From Sphingomonas yantingensis (GTDB taxonomy: Bacteria; Pseudomonadota; Alphaproteobacteria; Sphingomonadales; Sphingomonadaceae), in assembly GCF_014199325.1 (NCBI RefSeq), contig NZ_JACIJJ010000005.1:62001-126000 (forward strand): DNA of 64,000 nt. Direction: 5' to 3'. Below are positions 1 through 9,511 of this stretch, piece after piece (position 1 is the first letter of the stretch; every line of letters begins with the position of its first letter). The position numbers and the translations under genes were made by a program. The notes beneath the pieces were generated by a model. That model was given only the letters and a program-made list of their open reading frames with translations, searched no databases and was not told the DNA's origin.

Positions 1-444
1 CTCCTGCGCGTAATAGAAATTGTCGACGTCGAGCCGGCCCTGTTCCTCGCGGAACGGCGTCTGCGGTAGCGCGCCTTTGCCATAGGCCTCGAACGGGCCG
101 AGATAGTGCTTAAGCCCCGTCACCAGCGCGACGTGGCGCGGGCCGGTCGCGGGCGGCAGCGCGTCCAGCAGGTTGCGGACCATCGCGGCGTTGACGCGGA
201 TATTCTCCGCCTCGCTATCCTGCCGCAGCCAGGTGGTGATGAAGACGGCATCGGGCGCGATACCTGCCAGCGCCGCGCGGGTGCCGTCCGCTTTCAGCAG
301 GTCCGCGGCGACCGGCGATACGCCAGCCTGCTCGACCGGACGGCGGGCGAGGCCGTGCACCTGCCACCCGCGTTCTGCCAGCAAGCCCGCAACCGCGCTG
401 CCGACGATCCCGCTTGCGCCCACCACCAATGCCGTCTTCGTCAT
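1..444 (-). CDS. PRISE-type SDR reductase (progesterone 5-beta-reductase-like), C-terminus cut off by window edge
   Basis: The reading frame starts at an ATG at 444 and runs off the window start, so only the first 148 residues are visible. The N-terminus has a Rossmann dinucleotide motif (GASGIVG, residues 9-15). Residues 109-119 read TGLKHYLGPFE, the lysine motif of the PRISE family (progesterone 5-beta-reductase/iridoid synthase-like enone reductases within the extended SDRs), with K112 as the probable catalytic lysine. The family reduces activated C=C bonds with NAD(P)H in the cytoplasm; the physiological substrate in bacteria is usually unknown. The matching catalytic tyrosine would lie beyond the window. 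Family assignment is fairly firm; substrate is not. Confidence 0.75.
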   Translation of the reverse strand, partial: MTKTALVVGASGIVGSAVAGLLAERGWQVHGLARRPVEQAGVSPVAADLLKADGTRAALAGIAPDAVFITTWLRQDSEAENIRVNAAMVRNLLDALPPATGPRHVALVTGLKHYLGPFEAYGKGALPQTPFREEQGRLDVDNFYYAQE

Positions 445-520
445 CAATCATCCCGATCCGCTGATCGCCGAACACCGGCGAGCTTGGGTCGGATAACGAT
501 GAAGCGGCGGCTGCTATCCC

Positions 521-877
521 TCAACCCGCGACGGGCAGGCGCACTTTTCCGTCGTCCCCGCGCTCCAGCGGGCCGTACGCCACCACCGCGTCGAGCGGCA
601 GCGCGGCATAGAGATGCGGGAACAGCGCGCCGCCGCGGCTCTCCTCCCACTTCACCGCGTCGCCGAGCGCATCCAGATCGACGGCGGCGACGTGGAGGTC
701 GCTTTGCCCGGCGAAATGCTTGTCCACCGTTTCGGTCAGCTGGTCGGCAGTCGACAGGTGGACATAGCCGTCGGCCACATCCACCGGCGCGCCGGCGAAC
801 GAACCCTCGGCCTCCAGCGCCGTCATCTGATCGGCGGTCAGCACCTTGTAGGCGAGGGTGGGGACGTCACTCGCCAT
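521..877 (-). CDS. DUF952 family protein
   Basis: A 118-residue protein beginning [13 protein letters not shown], with the DUF952 signature: an early YKV strand, DGYVHLSTADQL near residue 40, and a C-terminal FPHLYAALPLDAV segment. DUF952 proteins are small cytoplasmic proteins of unknown biochemical role, distantly likened to ADP-ribosyltransferase folds. The chosen ATG at 877 lies inside the 3' end of gyrA, an 11-base overlap in a different frame, which suggests translational coupling downstream of gyrA. A longer in-frame extension upstream is only the antisense-like shadow of gyrA codons and is rejected. No function is proposed. Confidence 0.8.
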   Translation of the reverse strand: MASDVPTLAYKVLTADQMTALEAEGSFAGAPVDVADGYVHLSTADQLTETVDKHFAGQSDLHVAAVDLDALGDAVKWEESRGGALFPHLYAALPLDAVVAYGPLERGDDGKVRLPVAG

Positions 878-3659
878 CGTCGTCTTCCTCGACGCGCTCG
901 CTGATCGTGTCGGGGCCGGTGCCGTCGTCGAGCTGGATCGACTTGTCCGCCTCGACCTCGGCGATTTCCTGAAGCTCCTCGGCCACCGCCGCCTCGGCCG
1001 GGTTCTCGGGCTCAGGCTCCTCGTCGATGCGGGCGACGCCGACGACATGCTCGTTGTCGGCGACGTTGAAGAGGCGCACGCCCGCCGATCCGCGGCCGAT
1101 GACGCGGAGCGACGCGAGCGGCATGCGGATCATCTTGGCCTGATCGGTGACGAGCATCAGCTGGTCGGCGGTCGAAGCGGGGAAGCTCGCGACGACGGGG
1201 CCGTTGCGACGGATATTGTCGATGTTGGTGATGCCCTGACCACCGCGCCCGGTGCGGCGATACTCGTATGCCGAGGACAGCTTGCCGTACCCGTTGGCGC
1301 AGACGGTGAGGATGAACTGCTCAGCCTCCGCCAGCTCGGCGAGCCGCTCGGGATTGGCGGGCTCGCCTTCGCGCTCCGGCTTCCACGGGGCGAAGCGCAG
1401 ATAGTCCTCGCGCTCTTCCTGGCTCGCGCCCGAACGATGCAGCACGGACAGCGAGATGACGTTGTCGCCATCAGCCAGCCGCATGCCGCGCACGCCGGTC
1501 GAATTGCGGCTCTGGAACTCGCGCACGTCCTCGCTCTGAAAGCGGATCGCCTTGCCCAGCCGGGTGGCCAAGAGCACGTCGTCGCCCTCTTCGAGCAGCG
1601 CGACGCCGATCAGGCGGTCGTCGGCATCCTCATCCTCAAACTTCATCGCGATCTTGCCGGCGGTGGGCACGTTGGCGAAGGCGTCCATCGAGTTGCGGCG
1701 GACATTACCCTTGGCGGTCGCGAACATCACGTGGAGCTTGCCCCACTCAGCTTCGTCCTCGGGCAGGGGCAGCACGGTCGAGATCGTCTCGTCCTTCGCC
1801 AGCGGCAGCAGGTTGACCATCGGCCGCCCCCGCGTTGCCGGGCCCCCTTCGGGCAGGCGCCAGACCTTCATGCGGTAGACGCGGCCGAGCGTGGAGAAGA
1901 ACAAAACCGGCGTGTGCGTCGAGGTCACGAAAAGGTTGGTGACCGCGTCCTCATCCTTGGTCGCCATCCCCGCGCGGCCCTTGCCGCCGCGCGCCTGGGC
2001 GCGGAAGGCGTCGAGCGGGGTGCGCTTGATATAGCCCTGCATGGTCACGGTGACGACCATGTCCTCGCGCTCGATCAGGTCCTCGTCCTCGATCCCGTCG
2101 GCCGCCGCCGCGATCTCGGTCCGGCGCGGGGTGGCGAAGGCGTCGCGTACCTCGACCAGTTCGCCGCGCATCACCTCGTAGAGCTTGACGCGGTTGCCGA
2201 GGATCTCGAGCAGCTCGGCGATCGACGCGGCGAGCTCGGCCAGTTCCCCGCCGATCTCGTCGCGGCCGAGTGCGGTCAGGCGGTGGAGGCGCAGGTCGAG
2301 GATCGCGCGGACTTGAAGATCGGACAGGCGATAGGTGTCGCCCTCGACTTCCTCGTCCATCGCCTCGACCAGGCGGATATACTGGATGATCTCGCCGATC
2401 GGCCATTCGCGCATCAGGAGCGCGTGACGCGCCGCCGCCGGGCTTTCCGACCCGCGGATGATCTTCACCACCTCGTCGAGGTTGGTGACCGCGATGACGA
2501 GGCCGAGCAAGATGTGCGCGCGGTCGCGGGCCTTGGCCAGCTCGTACTTCGAGCGGCGGGTGATGACCTCCTCGCGGAACTTGACGAAGCTCTCGATGAT
2601 GTCGCGCAGGTTGAGGAGTTCGGGGCGCCCGCCGCGGATCGCGAGCATGTTGGCGGCGAAGCTCGACTGGGCGGGGGTGTGGCGCCACAGCTGGTTGAGC
2701 ACGACCTCGGGCGTCGCGTCGCGCTTCAGGTCGATGACGATCCGCACGCCCTCTCGGTTCGATTCGTCACGGATGTCGCTGACGCCCTCGATCCGCTTGT
2801 CCTTCGCGGCCTCGGCGATCTTTTCGACCAGCGCGTTCTTGCCCTGCTGGAAGGGGATTTCGGTCAGCACGATCGAGCGCCGCTCGCCGCGCTGCTCGAA
2901 GGCGTGGCGCGAGCGCAGGATGATCGAGCCGCGGCCGGTGCCGTGGGCGCTGCGGATGCCCGAGCGGCCGAGGATGATCGCGCCGGTCGGGAAGTCGGGA
3001 CCGGGAACGATCTCCATCAACTCGTCCGCCGTCACCGCGCCCTGGCTGTCGACATAGGCGAGGCAGGCGTTGACGACTTCGCCGAGGTTGTGCGGCGGCA
3101 CGTTGGTCGCCATGCCGACGGCGATACCACCCGCGCCGTTGACGAGCAGGTTGGGGAACCGCGCGGGCAGGACGGTCGGCTCATGCTCCGACCCGTCGTA
3201 ATTGGGCTGGAAGTCGACGGTATCCTTGTCGAGGTCGGCCAGCAGCTCGCCAGCGACCTTGTTCAGCCGCGCTTCGGTATAACGCATCGCGGCCGGCGGA
3301 TCGGGGTCCATCGAGCCGAAATTGCCCTGGCCGTCGATCAGCGGCACGCGCATCGACCAGTCTTGCGTCATGCGCGCAAGGGCGTCGTAGATCGCGGTGT
3401 CGCCGTGCGGGTGATACTTACCGATCACGTCACCGACGATGCGCGCCGACTTGCGATAGGGCTTGTTGTAGGTGAAGCCGCTCTCGCTTGCCGAGAACAG
3501 GATGCGGCGATGTACGGGCTTCAGCCCGTCGCGCACGTCGGGCAGCGCGCGCGATACGATGACCGACATGGCATAGTCGAGATAGCTCGACTTCATCTCG
3601 TCGACGATCGAGATGGGGGAAATGTCCGAAGGGTCGGCGAGCAACGTCTCGTCGGTCAA
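867..3659 (-). CDS. gyrA: DNA gyrase subunit A
   Basis: A 930-residue type II topoisomerase A subunit, the breakage-reunion part of gyrase that introduces negative supercoils together with GyrB. The N-terminal segment [20 protein letters not shown] is near-universal. The catalytic tyrosine sits in AAMRYTE (Y127, E. coli Y122). The C-terminal domain carries a GyrA-box-like QARGGKG, which argues for GyrA rather than ParC. The quinolone-determining region reads [15 protein letters not shown]: Thr88 aligns with E. coli Ser83 and Asp92 with Asp87. Threonine there is a natural state in some bacteria and is not proof of resistance. The gene is alone upstream; a 240-base gap with a hairpin repeat precedes it, and the DUF952 gene overlaps its end. 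Confidence 0.98.
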   Translation of the reverse strand: MTDETLLADPSDISPISIVDEMKSSYLDYAMSVIVSRALPDVRDGLKPVHRRILFSASESGFTYNKPYRKSARIVGDVIGKYHPHGDTAIYDALARMTQDWSMRVPLIDGQGNFGSMDPDPPAAMRYTEARLNKVAGELLADLDKDTVDFQPNYDGSEHEPTVLPARFPNLLVNGAGGIAVGMATNVPPHNLGEVVNACLAYVDSQGAVTADELMEIVPGPDFPTGAIILGRSGIRSAHGTGRGSIILRSRHAFEQRGERRSIVLTEIPFQQGKNALVEKIAEAAKDKRIEGVSDIRDESNREGVRIVIDLKRDATPEVVLNQLWRHTPAQSSFAANMLAIRGGRPELLNLRDIIESFVKFREEVITRRSKYELAKARDRAHILLGLVIAVTNLDEVVKIIRGSESPAAARHALLMREWPIGEIIQYIRLVEAMDEEVEGDTYRLSDLQVRAILDLRLHRLTALGRDEIGGELAELAASIAELLEILGNRVKLYEVMRGELVEVRDAFATPRRTEIAAAADGIEDEDLIEREDMVVTVTMQGYIKRTPLDAFRAQARGGKGRAGMATKDEDAVTNLFVTSTHTPVLFFSTLGRVYRMKVWRLPEGGPATRGRPMVNLLPLAKDETISTVLPLPEDEAEWGKLHVMFATAKGNVRRNSMDAFANVPTAGKIAMKFEDEDADDRLIGVALLEEGDDVLLATRLGKAIRFQSEDVREFQSRNSTGVRGMRLADGDNVISLSVLHRSGASQEEREDYLRFAPWKPEREGEPANPERLAELAEAEQFILTVCANGYGKLSSAYEYRRTGRGGQGITNIDNIRRNGPVVASFPASTADQLMLVTDQAKMIRMPLASLRVIGRGSAGVRLFNVADNEHVVGVARIDEEPEPENPAEAAVAEELQEIAEVEADKSIQLDDGTGPDTISERVEEDDDGE

Positions 3660-3788
3660 GGCAGGCTTTCGCTTTCGTGTGGGTGGTTGCGTACGGTCCT
3701 AGACCCGTACGACGCCCCGAACAAGCCTCGCGCGCCCGCGTGCGCGGGGGAGGGGCTTAGGTGGAGCGCAGGCTGTCGTGATCTTCCT

Positions 3789-3877
3789 GAACCCCGGCCT
3801 CCGAGCCGGGGTCCCGCTTCTTCTGCCTGCCTCGCGACGAAGAAAGGAGCGGGACCCCGGATCAAGTCCGGGGTGAC
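3789..3877. repeat. Interspersed hairpin repeat, inverted pair (REP/BIME-like), copy 1
   Basis: Two GC-rich hairpins face each other. The left arm reads ACCCCGGCCTCCGAGCCGGGG followed by TCCCGCTTCTTC; the right arm is its mirror, GAAGAAAGGAGCGGGACCCC, then CGGATCAAGTCCGGGGTGAC. Related copies occur near 8.08-8.17, 9.51-9.54, 25.02-25.11 and 39.29-39.38 kb, always between genes or at gene edges. This fits a REP-like mobile hairpin family. It lies upstream of gyrA and downstream of the SDR gene. Confidence 0.85.
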
Positions 3878-3902
3878 GATGGGGTTGGGTGCGCGTGTCA
3901 GA

Positions 3903-4586
3903 TCAGAACGGCACTTCCGAGCCGTCCCACGCGAAGACCTTGCCGCTGTCGTGCGGCTTCAGCCCTTCGAGCACGTCGAGGAGCTGCATCGCCGCGCGGT
4001 CGGGGGCGAAGAGGCTGCCCGGCGCGACATTGCCCTGGAACGGCTTGGAGAGGCCGGTGTCGACGGTGCCGGGATGCAGGCCGACGACGATCGTCCGTTC
4101 GTATTTCCGCCGCGCCTCGATCGCGATGTTGCGCAGCATCATGTTGAGCGCGGCCTTCGACGCGCGATAGCCGTGCCAGCCGCCCAGCGCATTGTCGCCG
4201 ATCGAGCCGACCCGTGCCGACAGTGCGGCGAAGGTCGGCGTCCCGGTCTTGGGGAACAGCGGCACGAAATGCTTGGCGACCAGCGCCGGGCCGATCGCAT
4301 TGATGGCATAGACGCGCGCCAGCCAGTCGGCGTCGAGTTCCTTCAACGCCTTTTCCGGCCCGCGCTCGCCATCGTGGAGGATGCCGGTGGCGACGATGAC
4401 GAGGCTCGGCGCCGGCCCCTGCGCCACCTTTTCGGCGGCGGTAGCGATGCTCGCCTCTTCGGTCAGGTCGAGACCGTCCTTGCGCGAAAAGCGCCAGACG
4501 CGCTCGTGATTGCCCTCTTCCTCGATCGCGTCGGCAAGCGCGCCGCCGATACCGCCCGAGGCGCCGATGATGACTGCACTACCCAT
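3903..4586 (-). CDS. Short-chain dehydrogenase/reductase (CsgA-like SDR)
   Basis: A 227-residue classical-type SDR, expected to be a cytoplasmic NAD(P)(H)-dependent oxidoreductase. Cofactor motif GASGGIG is at residues 8-14, the catalytic serine is probably S123 (AALSARVGS) and the YxxxK pair is Y140/K144 in WHGYRASKAALN. The overall arrangement, with AINAIGP in place of the usual NNAG region, resembles the C-factor/CsgA-like short SDRs. The start at 4586 keeps the dinucleotide motif at the expected distance from the N-terminus. It is transcribed divergently from the TPR gene across 171 bases. The substrate cannot be read from sequence. Confidence 0.85.
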   Translation of the reverse strand: MGSAVIIGASGGIGGALADAIEEEGNHERVWRFSRKDGLDLTEEASIATAAEKVAQGPAPSLVIVATGILHDGERGPEKALKELDADWLARVYAINAIGPALVAKHFVPLFPKTGTPTFAALSARVGSIGDNALGGWHGYRASKAALNMMLRNIAIEARRKYERTIVVGLHPGTVDTGLSKPFQGNVAPGSLFAPDRAAMQLLDVLEGLKPHDSGKVFAWDGSEVPF

Positions 4587-4757
4587 GGTCCGGCGCTAGG
4601 CGGCGTGTTCCGCACGGTCAATTCCGGCCTTAGGGATAGGGTGCGTTCAATGTGCGTTCAGTGGCCGGGTGCCACCGGCGGACGCGAACGCGCGCCCGCT
4701 TGTCTGGCGGCGCTCGGGCATTTAGGGGCATCGGACCCCGAGAGGAGATTTCTGAAG

Positions 4758-6023
4758 ATGTCGATCGTGTCCAAGGCCGCGCTGACCGCGATGCTGGCGC
4801 TCGGCGGTGTCGCCGTCGCGACCGCGGCGCCGGCGGCCCCCGTCCAGAAGCAGAAGAAGGGCAAGGAGGGTGAAGCCCCCGCGCTCAAGGTGGGCGAAGA
4901 GTTCCGCAAGGCGGCGATGGCTGCGCAGACCGCGCTGCAGGCGAACGATCTCGCCACGGCCGAGACACAGCTCGCCGCTGCCGAGGCGCAGATCAAGAAC
5001 GACGATGAGAAGTATTTCGCCGCACAGCTTCGCCTGCCGCTGTCGGCGCGTCAGAAGAACAATGCCGGCATGAAGACCGCGATTGACACGCTGATCGCCG
5101 ACCCGCGTACCGCCGACAAGGCCAAGCTCGCCTTCGTCCGCGGCGACATCGCTCGCCAGGAAAAGGACTATCAGGGCGCGCTGCGCTACTTCCAGCAGGC
5201 GCAGCAGCTCGGCTATAGCGATACCGAGAATCTGACGCTCAGCATGGCGCAGACCCAGTTCGACCTGAAGAACACCCAGGGCGGCATCGCCGAGCTCGAA
5301 AAGGCGGTCCAGGCCAAGAAGGCGGCGAACCAGCCGGTGCCCGACGCCTGGTACGATCTGGCCGTCGCCAAGCTTTATGCAGCCAAGGATTCGGCCGGCG
5401 TCAGCAAGTGGCTGCGCATGCAGCTCAACGATTATCCGAACGCCAAGAACTGGCGCCGCTCGCTGCTCGTCTATCGCGACAGCGCGCAGCTCGACAATCA
5501 GGGCAAGCTCGACCTGTTCCGCTTGATGCGCGTGACCAAGGTGCTCGCCGACCAGAACGACTATGCCGAATATGGCGACATCGCTTACCGCGTCGGCCTG
5601 CCGTTCGAGACCAAGTCGGCGATCGAGGAAGGGCGTGCGCAGGGCAAGATCCAGCCCACCGGCCTTGCCCAGCTGCTGAACGACGCGAACACCGCGATCA
5701 AGACCGAGGGTTCGCTCGCGGCGCTCGAGCCCAAGGCGAAGTCCGCGCCGAACGGCAAGGCGGCGGCGCAGCTCGCCGACGCGTATCTGGGTAGCGCGAA
5801 CTACGCCAAGGCGGTCGAGTTCTACAAGCTCGGCCTGCAAAAGGGCGGCGTCGATACCGAGACCGTGAACCTGCGTCTAGGCAACGCGCTGGTCGGTGCG
5901 GGCAATCGCGCCGAGGCGGCGACTGCGTTCGACGCGGTCAAGACCGCGCCCAAGGCCGAAATCGCGACCTTCTGGAAGCAGTGGCTCGCGGCCAATGGCG
6001 GCGGGGCCGCGCCCGCCAACTGA
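4758..6023 (+). CDS. Secreted tetratricopeptide-repeat protein
   Basis: The ATG at 4758 is preceded by AGGAG at 4743-4747 and opens with a clear signal peptide (SIVSKAALTAMLALGG, then ATAAPAA), so this start is preferred to the very long open frame running through from upstream. The mature 421-residue protein is alanine- and glutamine-rich and predicted helical throughout, with TPR-like units such as ARQEKDYQGALRYFQQAQQLG and GSANYAKAVEFYKLGLQKGG. TPR proteins act as scaffolds, here probably in the periplasm or attached to the outer membrane. No enzymatic motif is visible. A strong intrinsic terminator follows 22 bases after the stop, so it appears monocistronic. Confidence 0.85.
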   Translation: MSIVSKAALTAMLALGGVAVATAAPAAPVQKQKKGKEGEAPALKVGEEFRKAAMAAQTALQANDLATAETQLAAAEAQIKNDDEKYFAAQLRLPLSARQKNNAGMKTAIDTLIADPRTADKAKLAFVRGDIARQEKDYQGALRYFQQAQQLGYSDTENLTLSMAQTQFDLKNTQGGIAELEKAVQAKKAANQPVPDAWYDLAVAKLYAAKDSAGVSKWLRMQLNDYPNAKNWRRSLLVYRDSAQLDNQGKLDLFRLMRVTKVLADQNDYAEYGDIAYRVGLPFETKSAIEEGRAQGKIQPTGLAQLLNDANTAIKTEGSLAALEPKAKSAPNGKAAAQLADAYLGSANYAKAVEFYKLGLQKGGVDTETVNLRLGNALVGAGNRAEAATAFDAVKTAPKAEIATFWKQWLAANGGGAAPAN

Positions 6024-6044
6024 TCGGTCTCGACCGATGAGATG

Positions 6045-6077
6045 AAGGGGCCGGGGGGTGACTCCCGGCCCCTTTTT
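6045..6077 (+). terminator. Rho-independent terminator of the TPR gene
   Basis: An 11-bp perfect stem, AAGGGGCCGGG (6045-6055) pairing with CCCGGCCCCTT (6064-6074), with an 8-base loop and a run of five T at 6073-6077. Confidence 0.9.
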
Positions 6078-6133
6078 GGTGCCTTGCCGCTGGAAAGCTG
6101 ATGTAATAGTCAGACTAAAAGCGGAGAGGCGAT

Positions 6134-8077
6134 ATGATCGGATCAGGTAGGCACGGCGCATCGCGCCGTGAGTTCATGGCCAGTGCGGGCGCCGGCGCCG
6201 TGATGCTCGCCAGCGCCAATGCGGCGGCGGCGTCAGCCGGGCCCGTGCCAGCCTCCGCAGCGGTGCCGCCGATGCTCGCGGCGTTCGACATGGCTGATGT
6301 CGATCTGCACGACGGCCCGTTCCTCCACGCCCAACGGATGACCGAGGCCTATCTCCTCCGCCTCGATCCCGACCGGATGCTCCACAATTTCCGCGTCAAT
6401 GCCGGGCTGAAGCCGCGCGCACCAGTCTATGGCGGGTGGGAGTCGGAGGCGATGTGGGCGGACATCAACTGCCACGGTCACACGCTCGGCCACTATCTCT
6501 CGGCCTGCGCGCTGGCGTTCCGCAGCACGCGCGACCGGCGCTATGCGCAGCGGATCGAGCATATCGCGGGCGAGCTTGCGGCGTGCCAGGCGGCGGCAGG
6601 GAGCGGCCTCGTTACCGCGTTTCCCGACGGCCCCGCGCTGCTGGCGCGGCATCTGGCGGGGCAGCCGATCACCGGGGTGCCGTGGTACACGCTGCACAAG
6701 ATCTATGCGGGCCTGCGGGATGCGGCGCTGCTGGCGGACAGCGCCGCGTCGCGCGCCGTGCTGATCCGGCTGGCCGACTGGGGCGTCGCCGCCTGCCGGT
6801 CGCTGTCAGATGCCGCGTTCGAGGCGATGCTCGATGTCGAGCATGGCGGGATGAACGAGGTCTATGCCGACCTGTTCGCTATGACCGGCAATCCCGCCTA
6901 TCGCGACCTGTCGCGCCGCTTCTCGCACAAGGCGATCCTCGACCCGCTGGCGAAAGGGCGCGATCACCTCGATGGCTTACACGCCAATACGCAGGTGCCG
7001 AAGATTACCGGCTTCCACCGCGTCTACGAAACGACCGGCGATGCGAAGTACCGCGATGCCGCGCGCTTCTTCTGGCGGACGGTCGCGCGTACCCGATCCT
7101 TCGCGACGGGCGGGCATGGCGACGGCGAGCATTTCTTCGCACCCGTCGATACCGCCGCGCACGTCTTCTCGCCCAAGGCGTCGGAGACGTGCTGCCAGCA
7201 CAACATGCTGCGCCTGACGCGCGCGATGTTCCTCGACGAGCCGCAGGCCGAGTACGGTGATTATTACGAGCGGACGCTCTACAACGGCATCCTCGCCTCG
7301 CAGGACCCCGACAGCGGCATGGCGACCTACTTTCAGGGCGCGAAGCCGGGGTACATGAAGCTTTATCACACCCCCGAGCACAGCTTCTGGTGCTGCACCG
7401 GCACGGGGATGGAGAACCACGTCAAATATCGCGATTCGATCTACTTCAAGGGCGACCGCGCGCTGTACGTGAATCTGTTCATCCCCTCCGCGGTTCGCTG
7501 GGCGGAGGCGGGGGCGACGCTGACGCAGGTCACGCGATTTCCCGACGAGGCGGCGACCCGGCTGTGCTGGTCGATGAAGGCGCCGCGGACGCTGACGCTG
7601 GCGCTGCGCCATCCGGGCTGGAGCCGCACGGCGGTGGTTCGCGTCAACGGGGCGGCGGCGATGCGGTCGGATGCGCCGGGCCGTTATCTGGAAGTCGCGC
7701 GCGAGTGGCGCGACGGGGACGAGGTGACGCTCGAGCTCTCCATGGAAGCGGGGTTCGAGCCGATCCCGGCGGCGCCCGATGTCGTTGCCTTCACCTATGG
7801 CCCGCTGGTGCTGGCCGGGGCGCTCGGGCGACAGGGGTTGAAGCCCGGCGACGATATCGTCGTCAACGAGCGCAAGTTCGGTGAGTATAACGACGCGCCC
7901 GTCGCGGTGCCACGATTGGCGGGCGATCCGGCGGTGCTGGCGCGCAGCATCCGCCCGGCAGGGGCGCCGCTCACCTTCACGATTGCGGCGGCGGGCGGGG
8001 AGGCGGTGCGGCTGGTCCCCTATCACCGCATCGCGCACGAGCGATATGCGACGTACTGGAAACTGGGCCGGGCCTGA
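6134..8077 (+). CDS. Glycoside hydrolase family 127 protein (beta-L-arabinofuranosidase-like), Tat-exported
   Basis: A 647-residue protein of the former DUF1680 family. The N-terminus carries a twin-arginine signal (SRREFMAS at residues 10-17, then an alanine-rich hydrophobic stretch), which supports the 6134 start with GGAGAGG just upstream rather than the internal Met. In GH127 the zinc-thiolate site uses Glu-x-Cys and a Cys-Cys pair, one cysteine being the nucleophile; here these are E351 and C353 in SETCCQHN, and C420/C421 in SFWCCTGTG. E332 (GGHGDGEHFF) is the likely acid/base. The enzyme should remove terminal beta-L-arabinofuranose or a related furanoside in the periplasm. It is flanked by a terminator and a hairpin repeat, with no sugar genes adjacent, so the natural polymer is unknown. 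Confidence 0.88.
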   Translation: MIGSGRHGASRREFMASAGAGAVMLASANAAAASAGPVPASAAVPPMLAAFDMADVDLHDGPFLHAQRMTEAYLLRLDPDRMLHNFRVNAGLKPRAPVYGGWESEAMWADINCHGHTLGHYLSACALAFRSTRDRRYAQRIEHIAGELAACQAAAGSGLVTAFPDGPALLARHLAGQPITGVPWYTLHKIYAGLRDAALLADSAASRAVLIRLADWGVAACRSLSDAAFEAMLDVEHGGMNEVYADLFAMTGNPAYRDLSRRFSHKAILDPLAKGRDHLDGLHANTQVPKITGFHRVYETTGDAKYRDAARFFWRTVARTRSFATGGHGDGEHFFAPVDTAAHVFSPKASETCCQHNMLRLTRAMFLDEPQAEYGDYYERTLYNGILASQDPDSGMATYFQGAKPGYMKLYHTPEHSFWCCTGTGMENHVKYRDSIYFKGDRALYVNLFIPSAVRWAEAGATLTQVTRFPDEAATRLCWSMKAPRTLTLALRHPGWSRTAVVRVNGAAAMRSDAPGRYLEVAREWRDGDEVTLELSMEAGFEPIPAAPDVVAFTYGPLVLAGALGRQGLKPGDDIVVNERKFGEYNDAPVAVPRLAGDPAVLARSIRPAGAPLTFTIAAAGGEAVRLVPYHRIAHERYATYWKLGRA

Positions 8078-8080
8078 AAA

Positions 8081-8172
8081 GAAGCGGGGCCCCGGGCCAA
8101 GCCCGGGGTGAGGATTCCCACCCCGCACGTCACCCCGGCCTCCGAGCCGGGATCCCGCTTCTTCCTTCTTCC
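8081..8172. repeat. Interspersed hairpin repeat, inverted pair, copy 2
   Basis: The left hairpin is built on GGGGCCCCGGGCCAAGCCC and the right one on CACCCCGGCCTCCGAGCCGG, ending in the conserved GATCCCGCTTCTTC tail. It starts four bases after the GH127 stop and reaches to about 30 bases before the modB start. An in-frame ATG inside it (8108) would add a spurious N-terminus to ModB. Confidence 0.8.
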
Positions 8173-8203
8173 ACCCGACGAAACCCCGCCGTACACAGCC
8201 GAC

Positions 8204-8896
8204 GTGCCGCTCACCCTCTCCGCCGACGAATGGGAAGTCGTTCGCCTGTCGCTGCTGGTCGGCGGGGTGGCGATCGCCGCGACGCTGCCGATCGCGTTCG
8301 GGCTGGCCTACCTCCTAGCGCGGGGGCGCTTCCCCGGTCGCGTGCTGCTCGACGGCATCGTCCATCTGCCGCTCGTCCTGCCGCCGGTCGTCACCGGCTG
8401 GCTCCTGCTGATCGCGTTCGCTCCCGCGGGTGTGCTGGGCGGTCCGCTGGAGCGCTGGTTCGGGGCAAGCGTGCTGTTCCGCTGGACCGGCGCGGCGATC
8501 GCGGCGGGGGTGATGGCGCTTCCCCTGATGGTGCGCGCGATGCGGTTGTCGATCGAGGCGGTGGACCGGCGCGTGGAGGGCGCGGCGCGGACGCTGGGAG
8601 CAGGGCGGCTCGACGCCTTCCTGACCGTGACGCTGCCGCTCAGCCTGCCCGGCGTGCTGGCGGGCGCGGTCCTCGGCTTCGCGCGCGCGCTTGGCGAGTT
8701 CGGGGCGACGATCACCTTCGTCTCGAACGTGCCGGGAGAGACGCGGACGCTGCCGATCGCGATTTATTCCGCGCTCCAGATTCCCGGCGGTGATGCGCAG
8801 GTCTGGCGGCTGGCGGCGATCTCGGTCGCGCTGTCGCTGGCGGCTTTGGTCGCGTCCGAAGCGCTGACCCGGCGGCGGGGTGGCCATGGCCTTTGA
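8204..8896 (+). CDS. modB: Molybdate ABC transporter permease ModB
   Basis: A 230-residue inner-membrane permease with about five hydrophobic segments. The cytoplasmic EAA loop, contacting the ATPase, reads EGAARTLGAGRLDAFLTVTLP, and GFARALGEFGATITFVSN downstream is highly characteristic of ModB/CysU-type permeases. The start is placed at GTG 8204 (VPLTLSADEWEVV), giving the usual family length. The longer frame from ATG 8108 would translate a hairpin repeat and is rejected, although no convincing ribosome site precedes the GTG. modC overlaps the end by 11 bases, so the two are co-translated. No modA binding-protein gene lies in the window, and a related oxyanion (for example tungstate) cannot be excluded. 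Confidence 0.88.
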   Translation: MPLTLSADEWEVVRLSLLVGGVAIAATLPIAFGLAYLLARGRFPGRVLLDGIVHLPLVLPPVVTGWLLLIAFAPAGVLGGPLERWFGASVLFRWTGAAIAAGVMALPLMVRAMRLSIEAVDRRVEGAARTLGAGRLDAFLTVTLPLSLPGVLAGAVLGFARALGEFGATITFVSNVPGETRTLPIAIYSALQIPGGDAQVWRLAAISVALSLAALVASEALTRRRGGHGL

Positions 8897-9506
8897 CCTG
8901 TCGCTGGTAAAGCGCCGCGGCGAGACGCTGGTCGCCGCGCATGTCGAGGGCGGTGAGGGGGTGACGGTGCTGTTCGGCCCCTCCGGTGCGGGCAAGACCA
9001 GCGTGCTCGACATGGTGGCGGGACTGCTGCGCCCCGACGAGGGGCATGTCCGCGTCGGCAGCGAGACACTGTTCGACAGTGCCACGGGCATCGATCTGCC
9101 GCCCGAGCGGCGGCGGGCGGGCTATGTCTTCCAGGACGGGCGGCTGTTTCCGCATATGAGCGTTGCGGCGAACCTGCGCTACGGCGAGCGGCGCGCGCCC
9201 GTTGAAGCGCGCTGGATCGAGTTCGGCGCGGTCGTCGAGTTGCTTGGCATCGGCCACCTGCTCGCCCGCCGCCCGCGCACCTTGTCGGGCGGCGAGGCGC
9301 GGCGGGTGGCGATCGGCCGCGCGTTGCTGTCGGGGCCGCGCTTCCTCCTCCTCGACGAGCCGACCAGCTTCCTCGACCGCGCGCGGCGCGAGGAAGTGGC
9401 GCGTGCGGTGGAGGATGTGCGCGACCGGCTGAAGCTGCCGATTCTCCTGGTGACGCACGATCAGGACGAAGCGTCTCGCTTGGGCAATCGGATCGTCAAA
9501 ATGTAA
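8886..9506 (+). CDS. modC: Molybdate ABC transporter ATP-binding protein ModC, short form
   Basis: A 206-residue ABC ATPase partner of ModB. Walker A is GPSGAGKTS, the signature is LSGGEARRVAIGRALL, Walker B is FLLLDEPTSFLD, and the H-loop is VTHDQDEA. Typical ModC proteins run to about 350 residues because of a C-terminal TOBE/Mop molybdate-binding regulatory domain; here the protein ends just after the ATPase core (RLGNRIVKM), so that trans-inhibition domain is absent. ATG 8886 is preferred to GTG 8880. Both lie inside the end of modB. The gene is closed by a hairpin repeat and then a shared terminator with rpoC. Confidence 0.88.
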   Translation: MAFDLSLVKRRGETLVAAHVEGGEGVTVLFGPSGAGKTSVLDMVAGLLRPDEGHVRVGSETLFDSATGIDLPPERRRAGYVFQDGRLFPHMSVAANLRYGERRAPVEARWIEFGAVVELLGIGHLLARRPRTLSGGEARRVAIGRALLSGPRFLLLDEPTSFLDRARREEVARAVEDVRDRLKLPILLVTHDQDEASRLGNRIVKM

Positions 9507-9511
9507 CCTTT

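Noticed and set aside
3392..3412. GyrA Thr88 (E. coli position 83) as a quinolone-resistance mutation
   Set aside because: Threonine occurs naturally at this position in several bacteria; without a parental sequence it cannot be called a mutation.
858..4757. Upstream part of the 1721-residue open frame on the plus strand (858..6023), running opposite gyrA and the SDR gene
   Set aside because: It is the antisense of well-conserved genes in very GC-rich DNA, where stop codons are rare. Only its last part, from 4758, is a genuine gene (the TPR protein).
8108..8203. N-terminal extension of ModB starting from ATG 8108
   Set aside because: These codons are a copy of the mobile hairpin repeat; the family starts close to GTG 8204.
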